Assembly: GCA_035717845.1 (NCBI GenBank)
Contig: DASTIC010000329.1
Span: 1 to 7,722, forward strand
Source of the DNA: DASSUW01 sp035717845
Lineage (GTDB): Bacteria > Actinomycetota > Thermoleophilia > Solirubrobacterales > Solirubrobacteraceae
DNA: 7,722 nt
Reading direction: 5' to 3'
The notes under the pieces are model-generated. The model saw only the letters and a program-made list of their open reading frames with translations. It had not been told where the DNA came from and ran no database searches. A program made the translations under genes and the position numbers. Positions 1 to 6,422 of this stretch are shown piece by piece. Every line of letters starts with the position of its first letter. Position 1 is the stretch's first letter.

Positions 1-6
1 TGCGGC

Positions 7-1326
7 GTGATCGCGCGTCCGCCCCTGCCTGCCGGCCCCTTCCTCGTCGTCGGGCTCGCGCGTTCCGGCGTGGCCGCGGCGCTCGCGCTGCGGGCGCGCG
101 GGGCGGAGGTGGTGGGCTGTGATGCCGGCGACGTGACCGCGGAAGTGCGGACGGCGCTCGAGCGAACCGGCGTCGCCGTGCACGCGCCGAGCGACGGGCT
201 CGGGCTGCTCCCCCGGGCCTCGACGGTCGTGAAGAGCCCCGGCGTGCCGCAGGAGGCGCCGGTGGTCGCGGCCGCCCGGCGGGCCGGGACGCGCGTCGTC
301 GGTGAGCTGGAGATCGGCTGGCGGCTCCTGCCGAACCCGTTCGTCGCCGTGACGGGCTCGAACGGCAAGACGACCACAGTCGAGCTCCTGGGCCACATCC
401 ACCGCGAGGCGGGCGTGCCGGTCGCGGTGGCCGGGAACGTCGGCACGCCGGTGACCGCGCTCGCGGGCGCGATCGGCGCCGAGACGGTCGTGGTCTGCGA
501 GGCGTCGTCGTTCCAGCTCGAGGACACGGAGGCATTTGCCCCGGATGGCGCGGCGCTGCTCAACCTCGCCGAGGACCACCTCGATCGCCACGGGAGCTTC
601 GACGCCTACCGCGAGGCCAAGCTCGAGGCGTTCACGCGCCAGCCGGAGGGCGCGCTCGCCGTCGCCCCCGGCGACCTCGCCGGAGACCTCCCCGGGCGGG
701 CCGAGCGGGTCACGTTCGGGCCGGGCGGCGACGTCGAGGAGCGCGACGGCCGGCTGTGGTGGCGCGGGGAGCCGCTGATCGACACCGCGGAGATCCGCCT
801 TCGCGGCGCCCACAACCGTGAGAACGCGATGGCGGCCGCCGCCGTCTGCCTCGCCCGCGGGCTGCCCGTCGCGGCCGTTCGCGCCGGGCTCGCCGGCTTC
901 GGCGGCGTCGCGCACCGGATGGAGGAGGTCGCCCGCCGCGACGGCGTCCTCTACGTCAACGACTCGAAGGCGACCAATGTCGCCTCCGCCGTCGTCGCCC
1001 TCGCCTCCTTCCCGCCCGGGACCGTCCACGCGATCCTCGGCGGGCGCGGGAAGGGAGGCGACTACCGGCCGCTCGCGCGTGCCGTCAAGCAGAGCGCCCG
1101 CGCCGCGTACCTGATCGGCGAGGCCGCGGACGCGATCCATGCCGCGCTCGGCGACGGCGTCCCGATCGTCGAGGCCGGCGACCTGGCTGCGGCGGTCGAG
1201 GCCGCCCGCGCCGCCGCCCGGCCCGGCGACGTCGTCCTCCTCTCACCCGCCTGCACCTCCTACGACCAGTACAGGTCGTTCGAGGAGCGAGGCGACCACT
1301 TCCGCGCGCTCGTAGCGCCGGGGTGA
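7..1326 (+). CDS. murD: UDP-N-acetylmuramoyl-L-alanine--D-glutamate ligase (MurD)
   Basis: Cytoplasmic ATP-dependent ligase that adds D-glutamate to UDP-MurNAc-L-Ala in peptidoglycan precursor synthesis. Seen in the 439-residue product: an N-terminal Rossmann-like UDP-binding domain (VVGLARSG, about 14-21); the Mur-ligase ATP loop TGSNGKTTT at 116-124; SSFQLE at 167-172; HLDRHGS at 191-197; a lysine at 205 (YREAKLEAF) matching the carbamylated lysine of the family; GAHNREN at 268-274; and a C-terminal domain with NDSKATN at 318-324, GGRGKGGDY at 345-353 and the MurD signature SPACTSYDQYRSFEERGDHF at 413-432. These separate it from MurC/E/F. Length is normal for the family. The start is the GTG six bases inside the window; the frame is still open to the window edge, so the true start could lie upstream. 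ftsW follows after 43 bp on the same strand, so the two are probably co-transcribed. Confidence 0.96.
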   Translation: MIARPPLPAGPFLVVGLARSGVAAALALRARGAEVVGCDAGDVTAEVRTALERTGVAVHAPSDGLGLLPRASTVVKSPGVPQEAPVVAAARRAGTRVVGELEIGWRLLPNPFVAVTGSNGKTTTVELLGHIHREAGVPVAVAGNVGTPVTALAGAIGAETVVVCEASSFQLEDTEAFAPDGAALLNLAEDHLDRHGSFDAYREAKLEAFTRQPEGALAVAPGDLAGDLPGRAERVTFGPGGDVEERDGRLWWRGEPLIDTAEIRLRGAHNRENAMAAAAVCLARGLPVAAVRAGLAGFGGVAHRMEEVARRDGVLYVNDSKATNVASAVVALASFPPGTVHAILGGRGKGGDYRPLARAVKQSARAAYLIGEAADAIHAALGDGVPIVEAGDLAAAVEAARAAARPGDVVLLSPACTSYDQYRSFEERGDHFRALVAPG

Positions 1327-1362
1327 CGCGATCGCAGGGGTCCGGCGCGCGGCGTCGAACGC

Positions 1363-1366
1363 AGGT
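1363..1366 (+). promoter_or_regulatory. Ribosome binding site of ftsW (weak)
   Basis: AGGT lies four to five bases before the ATG at 1370, in the 43-bp gap after murD. It is a short Shine-Dalgarno match. It supports the ATG at 1370 as the ftsW start, which also leaves a normal short basic cytoplasmic N-terminus before the first membrane helix. I see no convincing promoter in the gap, in keeping with read-through from murD. Confidence 0.5.
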
Positions 1367-1369
1367 CTG

Positions 1370-2596
1370 ATGTCCAGTCGTCAGCGCCGGCAGCAGCCAC
1401 TCGAGCACCGGCTCCTGCTGACCGCGACGTTCTGCCTGCTCGCCGGGGGCGCCGTGATGGTCTACTCGGCCTCCTCGGCGCGCACGCTGCTCGAGGGCAA
1501 CGGCGACGGGACGACGTACCTGGTCAAGTACCTGGTCTACGGGGCCGTCGGGCTGCTGGCGATGCATCTCATCAGCCGCCACGGCCTCCTCCCGGCCCGC
1601 CGCTATACCCGCCTGATCCTCGCCGGCGCCTTCGTGCTGCTCGTGCTGGTGCTCGTGCCCGGCCTCGGCCTTGAGATCAACGGCGCCCGCCGCTGGCTGG
1701 GCGCCGGGCCGCTCGCGTTCCAGCCGTCCGAGATCATGAAGCTGGCGCTCGTGCTGCACGTGGCGGCGGTGCTCGGCGCTCAGCCGCGGCTCGCCCACAA
1801 CCTGCGCGGCGTGCTCGGGCCCGTGCTCGGCGTCGGGGGCGGCGCGGTGCTGCTGATCCTCGCCCAGCCCGACCTCGGCACCGCGCTCGTCGTCTGCTTC
1901 ACGCTCGCGGCCATGCTCGTGGCCGCCGGGCTGCCGCTGCGACAGCTCGGCCTGGTCGCCGGCGGGGGCGCCTTCCTCGTGTTCCTCTTCGCGCTCATGG
2001 ATGCCGAGCGCACGGAGCGGCTGACGACCTTCATGAACCCGTGGGCGGACGCGGCGGGCGCCGGGTTCCAGTCCGTCCAGGGGCAGATCGCGGTCGGCTC
2101 GGGCGGGCTGTTCGGCCTCGGTCCCGGGCAGTCGGTGCAGAAGATCTTCTACCTTCCCGAGGCCCACACCGACTTCATCCTCGCCGTGATCGGGGAGGAG
2201 CTCGGCGTCGTGGGGATCTGCGTGCTCCTGTGCCTGTACGGCATGATCGGGTACGCGGGGCTGCGAACCGCCCGCAACGCCAAGGGCGCCTACGCGAAGC
2301 TGCTCGCGGGCGGCCTGACGAGCCTGATCCTGTGCCAAGCCCTGCTCAACGTCTACGCCGTCCTCGGGCTCGCGCCGCTCACCGGCGTGCCGCTCCCGTT
2401 CATCTCCTCGGGCTCGACGTCGCTGATCGTCCTGCTCTGCTCGATGGGCCTGCTGCTCAACATCGCCGGGGGCGGCTCCGCCCACCTGCGTGCCGTCGAG
2501 GGCGGGCATGAGCGGCCCGCGCGTCGTGATCGCGGCGGGCGGGACGGCCGGCCACGTGGTTCCGGCGATCGCGGTCGCCGACGCGCTGCGGGCTGA
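1370..2596 (+). CDS. ftsW: Septal peptidoglycan glycosyltransferase, SEDS family (FtsW)
   Basis: Integral membrane SEDS protein that polymerises lipid II into glycan strands at the division septum, working with a class B PBP. The 408-residue product has a basic cytoplasmic N-terminus (1-13) and about ten hydrophobic segments (roughly 14-34, 50-68, 81-101, 122-138, 145-165, 170-187, 192-210, 268-292, 308-334, 346-366). Family motifs seen: NGARRWL at 104-110, QPSEIMKLA at 118-126, QPDLGTA at 166-172, LPEAHTDFI at 262-270 with the presumed catalytic Asp at 268, and PLPFISSGSTSL at 341-352. FtsW rather than RodA is chosen from its place between murD and murG. After the last helix a hydrophilic tail, about 367-408, becomes very rich in Arg and Gly; its last 89 bp overlap the start of murG in another frame. 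The tail is either a real basic cytoplasmic extension or the result of a frameshift near 2468-2472 (see findings). Confidence 0.94.
   Translation: MSSRQRRQQPLEHRLLLTATFCLLAGGAVMVYSASSARTLLEGNGDGTTYLVKYLVYGAVGLLAMHLISRHGLLPARRYTRLILAGAFVLLVLVLVPGLGLEINGARRWLGAGPLAFQPSEIMKLALVLHVAAVLGAQPRLAHNLRGVLGPVLGVGGGAVLLILAQPDLGTALVVCFTLAAMLVAAGLPLRQLGLVAGGGAFLVFLFALMDAERTERLTTFMNPWADAAGAGFQSVQGQIAVGSGGLFGLGPGQSVQKIFYLPEAHTDFILAVIGEELGVVGICVLLCLYGMIGYAGLRTARNAKGAYAKLLAGGLTSLILCQALLNVYAVLGLAPLTGVPLPFISSGSTSLIVLLCSMGLLLNIAGGGSAHLRAVEGGHERPARRDRGGRDGRPRGSGDRGRRRAAG
2498..2506 (+). promoter_or_regulatory. Ribosome binding site deciding the murG start
   Basis: GAGGGCGGG sits just before the ATG at 2508, inside the end of ftsW. 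It favours that ATG over the in-frame GTG at 2490, which would add six residues (MPSRAG) that MurG does not need before its first beta strand. Confidence 0.55.
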
Positions 2597-3557
2597 GGGC
2601 GCCGACGTCCGCTTCGCCGGCGGCGAGCGCGCCGAGGCCGAGCTGGTCCCGAGGGCCGGCTACCCGCTGGAGCTGCTGCGGGTCGAGGGGATCTCGCGCA
2701 CCAACCCGCTGAAGGCCGCGCGCGCGATCGGCAAGGCGGCGGTCGCGCTCGGCACCGCGCGCCGGATCTTGCTGGGCGCCGACGTCGTGCTCGGCGGCGG
2801 GGGCTACGCGGCCGGCCCGGTCGGGCTCGCGGCGGTCGCGAGCCGCATCCCGCTCGTTCTCAGCGAGGCCGACTCGCACCGCGGCCTCACCAACCGCCTG
2901 CTCGCGGGCCGCGCCCGCCGCGTCTGCCTGGCCTTCCCGATCGAGGGCCGGGACGGTGACCGCTACCTCATCACGGGCCGCCCCGTGCCTCCCACCGTCA
3001 CCGACCGCGAGGGGGCCCGCGAGCGCTTCGGGATCGCCCCCGGAGAGACCGCGGTGCTGGTGTTCGGCGGCTCGCTCGGGGCGCGCTCGATCAACGAGGC
3101 CGCCGTCCGCGCCTTCGCCGACGCGCCCTACCGCGTGCTCCACGTCGCGGGGCGGCGCGACTTCGCCGCGCTGACCGCGCCGGGGCCGCACTACATCCTG
3201 CGCGACTACGTCGAGCCGTTCGGCGCCGCCCTCGCCGCCGCCGATCTCGCCGTCGCCCGCGCCGGCGGCTCGGTGTTCGAGCTCGCCCAGTACGGGCTCC
3301 CGTCGGTCCTGATCCCGTATCCCCACGCGTCCGGCAACCACCAGGCCGCCAACGCGCGCTGGATGGAGCAGGCGGGCGCCGCCACGGTGCTGCCCGACGA
3401 GCAGCTCACGCCGGAGCGCCTGCGAGCCGAGGTCGACGCGCTCGTGGACGACGAGCCGCGCCGCACGGCCATCGCCGCCGCCTCCCGCGCCCTCGCGCGC
3501 CCCGACGCCGCCCACGTGATCGCCCGCGAGGTGCTGCGGGCGGCCGGCGAGCGCTGA
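2508..3557 (+). CDS. murG: UDP-GlcNAc--undecaprenyl-pyrophosphoryl-MurNAc-pentapeptide GlcNAc transferase (MurG)
   Basis: Peripheral enzyme on the inner face of the membrane that transfers GlcNAc from UDP-GlcNAc to lipid I, giving lipid II, the substrate of FtsW. The 349-residue product shows a GT-B fold of two Rossmann domains. The N-terminal half has GGTAGH at 11-16, GGGGYAAGP at 96-104 and GLTNRLLA at 126-133. The C-terminal half has FGGSLGARSIN at 186-196, the nucleotide-sugar site RAGGSVFELAQYGLPSVLIP at 251-270 with Glu258, and GNHQAANARWMEQAGAA at 276-292. Two usually conserved stretches differ: the HEQN motif reads SEAD (119-122), and GNPVR reads GRPVP (157-161). The remaining motifs are good, so function is still assigned. 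The start is the ATG at 2508, overlapping ftsW by 89 bp, so translation is probably coupled. The stop codon abuts that of the convergent recQ. Confidence 0.95.
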   Translation: MSGPRVVIAAGGTAGHVVPAIAVADALRAEGADVRFAGGERAEAELVPRAGYPLELLRVEGISRTNPLKAARAIGKAAVALGTARRILLGADVVLGGGGYAAGPVGLAAVASRIPLVLSEADSHRGLTNRLLAGRARRVCLAFPIEGRDGDRYLITGRPVPPTVTDREGARERFGIAPGETAVLVFGGSLGARSINEAAVRAFADAPYRVLHVAGRRDFAALTAPGPHYILRDYVEPFGAALAAADLAVARAGGSVFELAQYGLPSVLIPYPHASGNHQAANARWMEQAGAATVLPDEQLTPERLRAEVDALVDDEPRRTAIAAASRALARPDAAHVIAREVLRAAGER

Positions 3558-3561
3558 TCAG
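3554..3561. repeat. Palindrome holding both convergent stop codons
   Basis: CTGATCAG is a perfect 8-bp palindrome. It contains the TGA of murG (3555-3557) and, on the other strand, the TGA of recQ (3558-3560), with no base between them. It is flanked by two copies of GCCGGC (3543-3548 and 3562-3567), which can pair as a 6-bp stem around it. No T-run follows on either strand, so a working intrinsic terminator is doubtful. Confidence 0.5.
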
Positions 3562-5171
3562 GCCGGCTCGAGCAGCCCGCGCTCGCGGATGACCTCGAGC
3601 GCGAGCGTCTTGTAGCCCACCTCGTCGAAGAGCACGACGACCGAGCCGTCGTCGTAGCGCTGGATCACGCCCTCACCCCAGTCGCCGTGCGCGACCCGGG
3701 CGCCGACCGCGAACGGCGCGTCGACCGGTGCCGCACCGCCACGGCCCGCCTCGCAGTTGTCGCAGTTCCCGCACGGCGGCGTGAACGGCTCGCCGAAGTA
3801 GGTGAGCAGGAACTCGCGTCGGCACCCGTCGGCCTCCGCGTAGCCGCGCATCATGTCGACCCGCGAGCGGTCGAACGAGCGCCGCCGCTCCTCCGCCTCG
3901 GCCGCCGCGCGCACGGCGTCGGCCGGCTCGGCGTCCGACGCCTCGACCGCCCCCTCGGGCAGCACCGTGAGCGCGCCCGCCTCCTCGAGCCGTGCGATCG
4001 CCGTGGCGAGCTTGGTCTGCAAGAGGCCAGGCTGGAGGTCGGCCGGATCGACCGGCCCCGGCGCGGCGCGCACGGCGGCGAGCACCTGGGCGATCTCGTC
4101 GACGGCGACGTGCCCGCCGCCCGCGAAGAACCGCCGCAGCCCGAGGTCCTCGCTGCGGTAGAAGAGCGTGGCATGCGCGGGCTCGCCGTCGCGCCCGGAG
4201 CGGCCGAGCTCCTGGTAGTAGGCGTCGAGCGACTCGGAGACCTCGCTGTGGAAGACCCACCGCACGTCGGCCTTGTCGATCCCCATGCCGAACGCGGTCG
4301 TGGCCACGACGACCTCGAGCCCGCCGTCCATGAAGCGCTCCTGGACGGTGTCGCGCTCGGCGGACCTCATCCCGGCGTGGTAGGACGCGGCAGTCACGGA
4401 GCGCTCGCACAGCGCCTCGGCGACCTCCTCCGCCTGGCGCCGGGTGGCGACGTAGACGATCCCCGGCTTCGGGGCCGCCTCGACCCCGTCCAGCAGCGCC
4501 CGCAGCTTGCGCTCCGCGGACTGCTCGCCGTGGAAGCGCTCGACCGCCAGCCGGATGTTCGGCCGGTCGAAGCCGCGGACCAGCACCTGGGGGTCGCGCA
4601 TCCCGAGCCGCTCGACGATCTCGTCGCGCACCGGCGGCGCCGCCGTGGCCGTGAGCGCGAGGATGGTCGGGCGCCCGAGTGCCTCGGCGACCGCGGCCAG
4701 CCGCAGGTACTCGGGGCGGAAGTCGTGGCCCCACTCCGAGATGCAGTGCGCCTCGTCGACGACCAGCAGCGACGGCCGCGCGACCGCCAGCTCGGCCAGC
4801 ACCTCGTCCTTGGCGAGCTGCTCGGGAGCGAGGAAGAGGAACTCGAGCGCGTCCTCGGCGAGCTCCGCGAGCGCGCGCTCGCGCTCGGCGGTGGGCAGGC
4901 TCGAGTTGAGCTGCGCGGCCCCACCCGAGGACGGCGCGTCGAGGTCCTCGACCTGGTCGCGCTGGAGCGCGATCAGCGGCGAGACCACCACGGTCGCGCC
5001 TTCGATCAGCAGGCCGGCGATCTGGTAGACGGCGGACTTGCCCGAGCCCGTCGACATGACGACGAGCGTGTCCCGCCCGGCGAGCACCGACTCGATGGCC
5101 TCTCGCTGGCCGGGGCGCAGCGACGCGAAGCCGAACGCCTCGCGCGCCACGCGGTCGATCCGCTCGTCCAC
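3558..5171 (-). CDS. recQ: RecQ-family ATP-dependent DNA helicase with a C-terminal Tudor/SH3-like domain
   Basis: 3'-5' superfamily 2 DNA helicase, a family acting in recombination and replication-fork repair. In the 537-residue product: motif 0 (FGFASLRPGQREAI, 13-26), Walker A (STGSGKS, 40-46), DEAH at 139-142, the RecQ aromatic-rich loop CISEWGHDFRPEY at 143-155, TAT motif III (174-176), motif V (TTAFGMGIDKADVRWVFH, 291-308) and motif VI with QELGRSGRDG at 320-329. Zinc-binding cysteines are at 450, 467, 470 and 473. The winged-helix RQC and HRDC domains of E. coli RecQ are not recognisable. Instead, about 487-537 reads VGARVAHGDWGEGVIQRYDD...VVLFDEVGYKTL, which resembles the C-terminal Tudor-like domain of UvrD/PcrA. 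The start is the GTG at 5169-5171; it lies just before motif 0, but its ribosome binding site is weak. It is 45 bp downstream of the VOC gene with a hairpin between, so co-transcription is uncertain. Confidence 0.93.
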   Translation of the reverse strand: MDERIDRVAREAFGFASLRPGQREAIESVLAGRDTLVVMSTGSGKSAVYQIAGLLIEGATVVVSPLIALQRDQVEDLDAPSSGGAAQLNSSLPTAERERALAELAEDALEFLFLAPEQLAKDEVLAELAVARPSLLVVDEAHCISEWGHDFRPEYLRLAAVAEALGRPTILALTATAAPPVRDEIVERLGMRDPQVLVRGFDRPNIRLAVERFHGEQSAERKLRALLDGVEAAPKPGIVYVATRRQAEEVAEALCERSVTAASYHAGMRSAERDTVQERFMDGGLEVVVATTAFGMGIDKADVRWVFHSEVSESLDAYYQELGRSGRDGEPAHATLFYRSEDLGLRRFFAGGGHVAVDEIAQVLAAVRAAPGPVDPADLQPGLLQTKLATAIARLEEAGALTVLPEGAVEASDAEPADAVRAAAEAEERRRSFDRSRVDMMRGYAEADGCRREFLLTYFGEPFTPPCGNCDNCEAGRGGAAPVDAPFAVGARVAHGDWGEGVIQRYDDGSVVVLFDEVGYKTLALEVIRERGLLEPA

Positions 5172-5205
5172 GCCCGACGCTTGCCCGGCCGCGGGAGCGG
5201 CGAAA

Positions 5206-5230
5206 CGCCGCCGGCCTCAGGCCGGCGGCG
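5206..5230 (-). terminator. GC hairpin at the end of the VOC gene, possible weak terminator or attenuator
   Basis: A perfect 11-bp inverted repeat: CGCCGCCGGCC (5206-5216) and GGCCGGCGGCG (5220-5230). The three-base loop is exactly the stop codon of the VOC gene. On the minus strand it is followed by GTTTCG, so the T-run is only three bases. It could reduce read-through into recQ or protect the 3' end of the upstream transcript. The stem is plain in the sequence; the terminator role is inference. Confidence 0.5.
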
Positions 5231-5588
5231 CGTAGCGGTGGTGGAACATGAGCGCGTTGCCGTCGGGGTCGGCGAAGTGGGCCATGTGGCAGACGCCGCT
5301 GTCGATGATGTCTCCCCGGAACGCGATCCCCTGGTCCTCGAGCTCGGCGCGCGCTGCGGCGACGTCGTCGACGTGGAGGGCGATCGGGTGCGTGTGCGGC
5401 TTGAACTCGATGCCGAACGCGTCGGACTGCATGACGGCCAGCGTGAGGGTGCCCGTCTCGAACTCCCCGGCAGGCATGTTTCCCCAGCGCTTCGAGAGCG
5501 GCAGGCCGAGCGCGTCGCCGTAGAACGCGCTCGCCTCCTCGTAGTCGCGCGTGGGGACGCAGATGAAGTCGACGCCAGTGACGTTCAT
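5217..5588 (-). CDS. VOC superfamily protein (glyoxalase/bleomycin-resistance/dioxygenase fold)
   Basis: Small cytoplasmic protein of the vicinal oxygen chelate superfamily; reaction and substrate cannot be told from the sequence. The 123-residue product has the paired beta-alpha-beta-beta-beta pattern: the first half with VDFICVPTRDYEEASAFYGD at 6-25 and a GTLTLAV strand at 46-52, the second with IALHVDDVAAARAELEDQGI at 69-88 and HFADPDGNALMFHHRY at 104-119. Possible metal ligands are Asp7, Glu43 and His72; the usual glutamate near the C-terminus (as in 'NxxEL') is not obvious, the position reading LMFHH, so metal binding is uncertain. The start is the ATG at 5588, whose bases overlap the TGA of the upstream SRPBCC gene (ATGA, 4 bp), a strong sign of translational coupling. 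Pairing with an ArsR and an SRPBCC gene is a recurrent arrangement in soil bacteria. Confidence 0.88.
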   Translation of the reverse strand: MNVTGVDFICVPTRDYEEASAFYGDALGLPLSKRWGNMPAGEFETGTLTLAVMQSDAFGIEFKPHTHPIALHVDDVAAARAELEDQGIAFRGDIIDSGVCHMAHFADPDGNALMFHHRYAPPA

Positions 5589-6040
5589 CGCGCCGCCAGC
5601 TGCTCGGCGAGGCGGTCGAAGCCGCTCGTGATGCCCACCTCGGCGATGCCGATCATCTCCTGGCTGGTGTGGATGGTCGCGCGGAAGCGCATCTCGGTCC
5701 GCCCGTCCTCGAGCTCGATCAGCGTCACCTCGCTCTCGGCGCCGTCGTGCCAGGAGTCCTCCGCCGCCTCGTCGAGCACCAGGCGCTCGGGCTCGACGAG
5801 CTCCCGGAACGTGCCGATCGTGACCATCTCGTCGCCGTGCTCGTCCGAGATCGAGCTCACCCGGAAGGTTCCGCCGGGCCGGAGGTCGATCGTGATCGAC
5901 TCGACCGGGGTCGAGCGCCCGCGAGGACCCCACCAGCGCGCGAGGTGCTCGGGGTCGGTCCAGGCCTTCCAGACGAGCTCGCGCGGCGCGTCGAACGTGC
6001 GCGTGATCGTGAGCTCCTGGGCGGTGGCCGCTTCAGTCAT
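5585..6040 (-). CDS. SRPBCC / AHSA1 (Aha1 C-terminal-like) domain protein
   Basis: START-like helix-grip protein with a hydrophobic cavity; members near ArsR genes are common but their ligands are mostly unknown. The 151-residue product is the whole domain: family signature TRTFDAPRELVWKAWTDPEH at 13-32 followed by LARWWGP, the central strands with RPGGTFRVSS at 54-63, and the long C-terminal helix with GITSGFDRLAEQLA at 136-149. Similarity is to the C-terminal part of eukaryotic Aha1, but nothing implies Hsp90 binding here. The start is the ATG at 6040, which has a good Shine-Dalgarno (AGAGAGGA, 6048-6055). It overlaps the end of the ArsR gene by 8 bp and the start of the VOC gene by 4 bp, so all three are read as one operon, most likely under the control of its first gene. 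Confidence 0.92.
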   Translation of the reverse strand: MTEAATAQELTITRTFDAPRELVWKAWTDPEHLARWWGPRGRSTPVESITIDLRPGGTFRVSSISDEHGDEMVTIGTFRELVEPERLVLDEAAEDSWHDGAESEVTLIELEDGRTEMRFRATIHTSQEMIGIAEVGITSGFDRLAEQLAAR

Positions 6041-6371
6041 GACGGGGTCCTCTCTGGATGTCGCGCAGGTGGTCGTCGAGCCGGTCGAAGCGGTCGTCCC
6101 AGAACTCGCGGTACTCCGCGAGCCAGTCGGCCGCCTGCTTGAGCCCGGTGCCCTGGAGGCGGGACGGGCGCATCTGCGCGCTGCGCCCGCGGGCGATCAG
6201 CCCTGCGCGCTCGAGCACCTTGACGTGCTTCGAGACGGCCTGGAGCGTGATCGGGAACGGCTCGGCCAGCTCGTTCACGGTCGCCTCTCCCTGCGCGAGC
6301 CGCGCCAGGATCGCCCGCCGGGTCGGGTCGGCGAGCGCGGCGAAGGTCGTGGTGAGCTGGTCGGTTGTCAT
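6033..6371 (-). CDS. ArsR-family winged-helix transcriptional repressor (SRPBCC-linked type)
   Basis: DNA-binding protein, probably an autorepressor of the operon it heads. The 112-residue product opens with FAALADPTRRAILARLAQGE (10-29), then the helix-turn-helix with NELAEPFPITLQAVSKHVKV (33-52) and LERAGLI (53-59), followed by the basic wing (RGRSAQMRPSRL, 61-72) and a C-terminal amphipathic helix with WLAEYREFWDDRFDRLDDHL at 83-102, likely for dimerisation. There is no cysteine in the protein, so the Cys-based metal sensing of classical ArsR/SmtB is excluded; the inducer is unknown. The ATG at 6371 is chosen because family members begin a few residues before the first helix. The frame stays open upstream to 6716, but that part reads through the promoter region. 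The ribosome binding site (AGGTG) lies very close to the ATG. Confidence 0.93.
   Translation of the reverse strand: MTTDQLTTTFAALADPTRRAILARLAQGEATVNELAEPFPITLQAVSKHVKVLERAGLIARGRSAQMRPSRLQGTGLKQAADWLAEYREFWDDRFDRLDDHLRDIQRGPRHD
6048..6055 (-). promoter_or_regulatory. Strong ribosome binding site of the SRPBCC gene
   Basis: On the minus strand AGAGAGGA, seven bases before the ATG at 6040 and inside the end of the ArsR gene. It fixes the start and suggests the SRPBCC protein may be made in larger amounts than the repressor. Confidence 0.65.
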
Positions 6372-6380
6372 CACCTGCGT

Positions 6381-6422
6381 GGTTGATAAACGGTACGGTT
6401 GAATACTGGCGGCTCGGTTGAC
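6381..6422 (-). promoter_or_regulatory. Candidate ArsR operator: three direct TCAACC repeats
   Basis: On the minus strand TCAACC occurs three times in the same direction, at 6416-6421, 6397-6402 and 6381-6386; start-to-start distances are 19 and 16 bp. The patch is AT-richer than its surroundings and lies directly upstream of the ArsR start. Repeated sites at such a position fit binding by the autorepressor, but assignment to ArsR is inference. Confidence 0.4.

Noticed and set aside
1325..1356. Short inverted repeat GACGC/GCGTC between murD and ftsW
   Set aside because: Only 5 bp with a 22-base loop and no T-run; expected by chance in GC-rich sequence.
1085..2509. A 474-codon minus-strand open frame opposite murD and ftsW
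   Set aside because: Composition is R/G/A/E-rich with no motif, and it lies opposite clear MurD and FtsW coding sequence; a shadow frame.
2457..3515. A 352-codon minus-strand open frame opposite murG
   Set aside because: No domain, repetitive charged composition, fully antisense to murG.
5589..5933. N-terminal extension of the VOC frame
   Set aside because: It lies over the SRPBCC gene in another frame; the ATG at 5588 in an ATGA overlap gives a complete VOC protein.
3687..6386. An 899-codon open frame on the plus strand opposite recQ, VOC, SRPBCC and ArsR
   Set aside because: It is exactly antisense to four well-supported genes, reads as low-complexity R/A/G/D/E, and has no recognisable domain. 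Stop-free antisense frames are expected in very GC-rich DNA.
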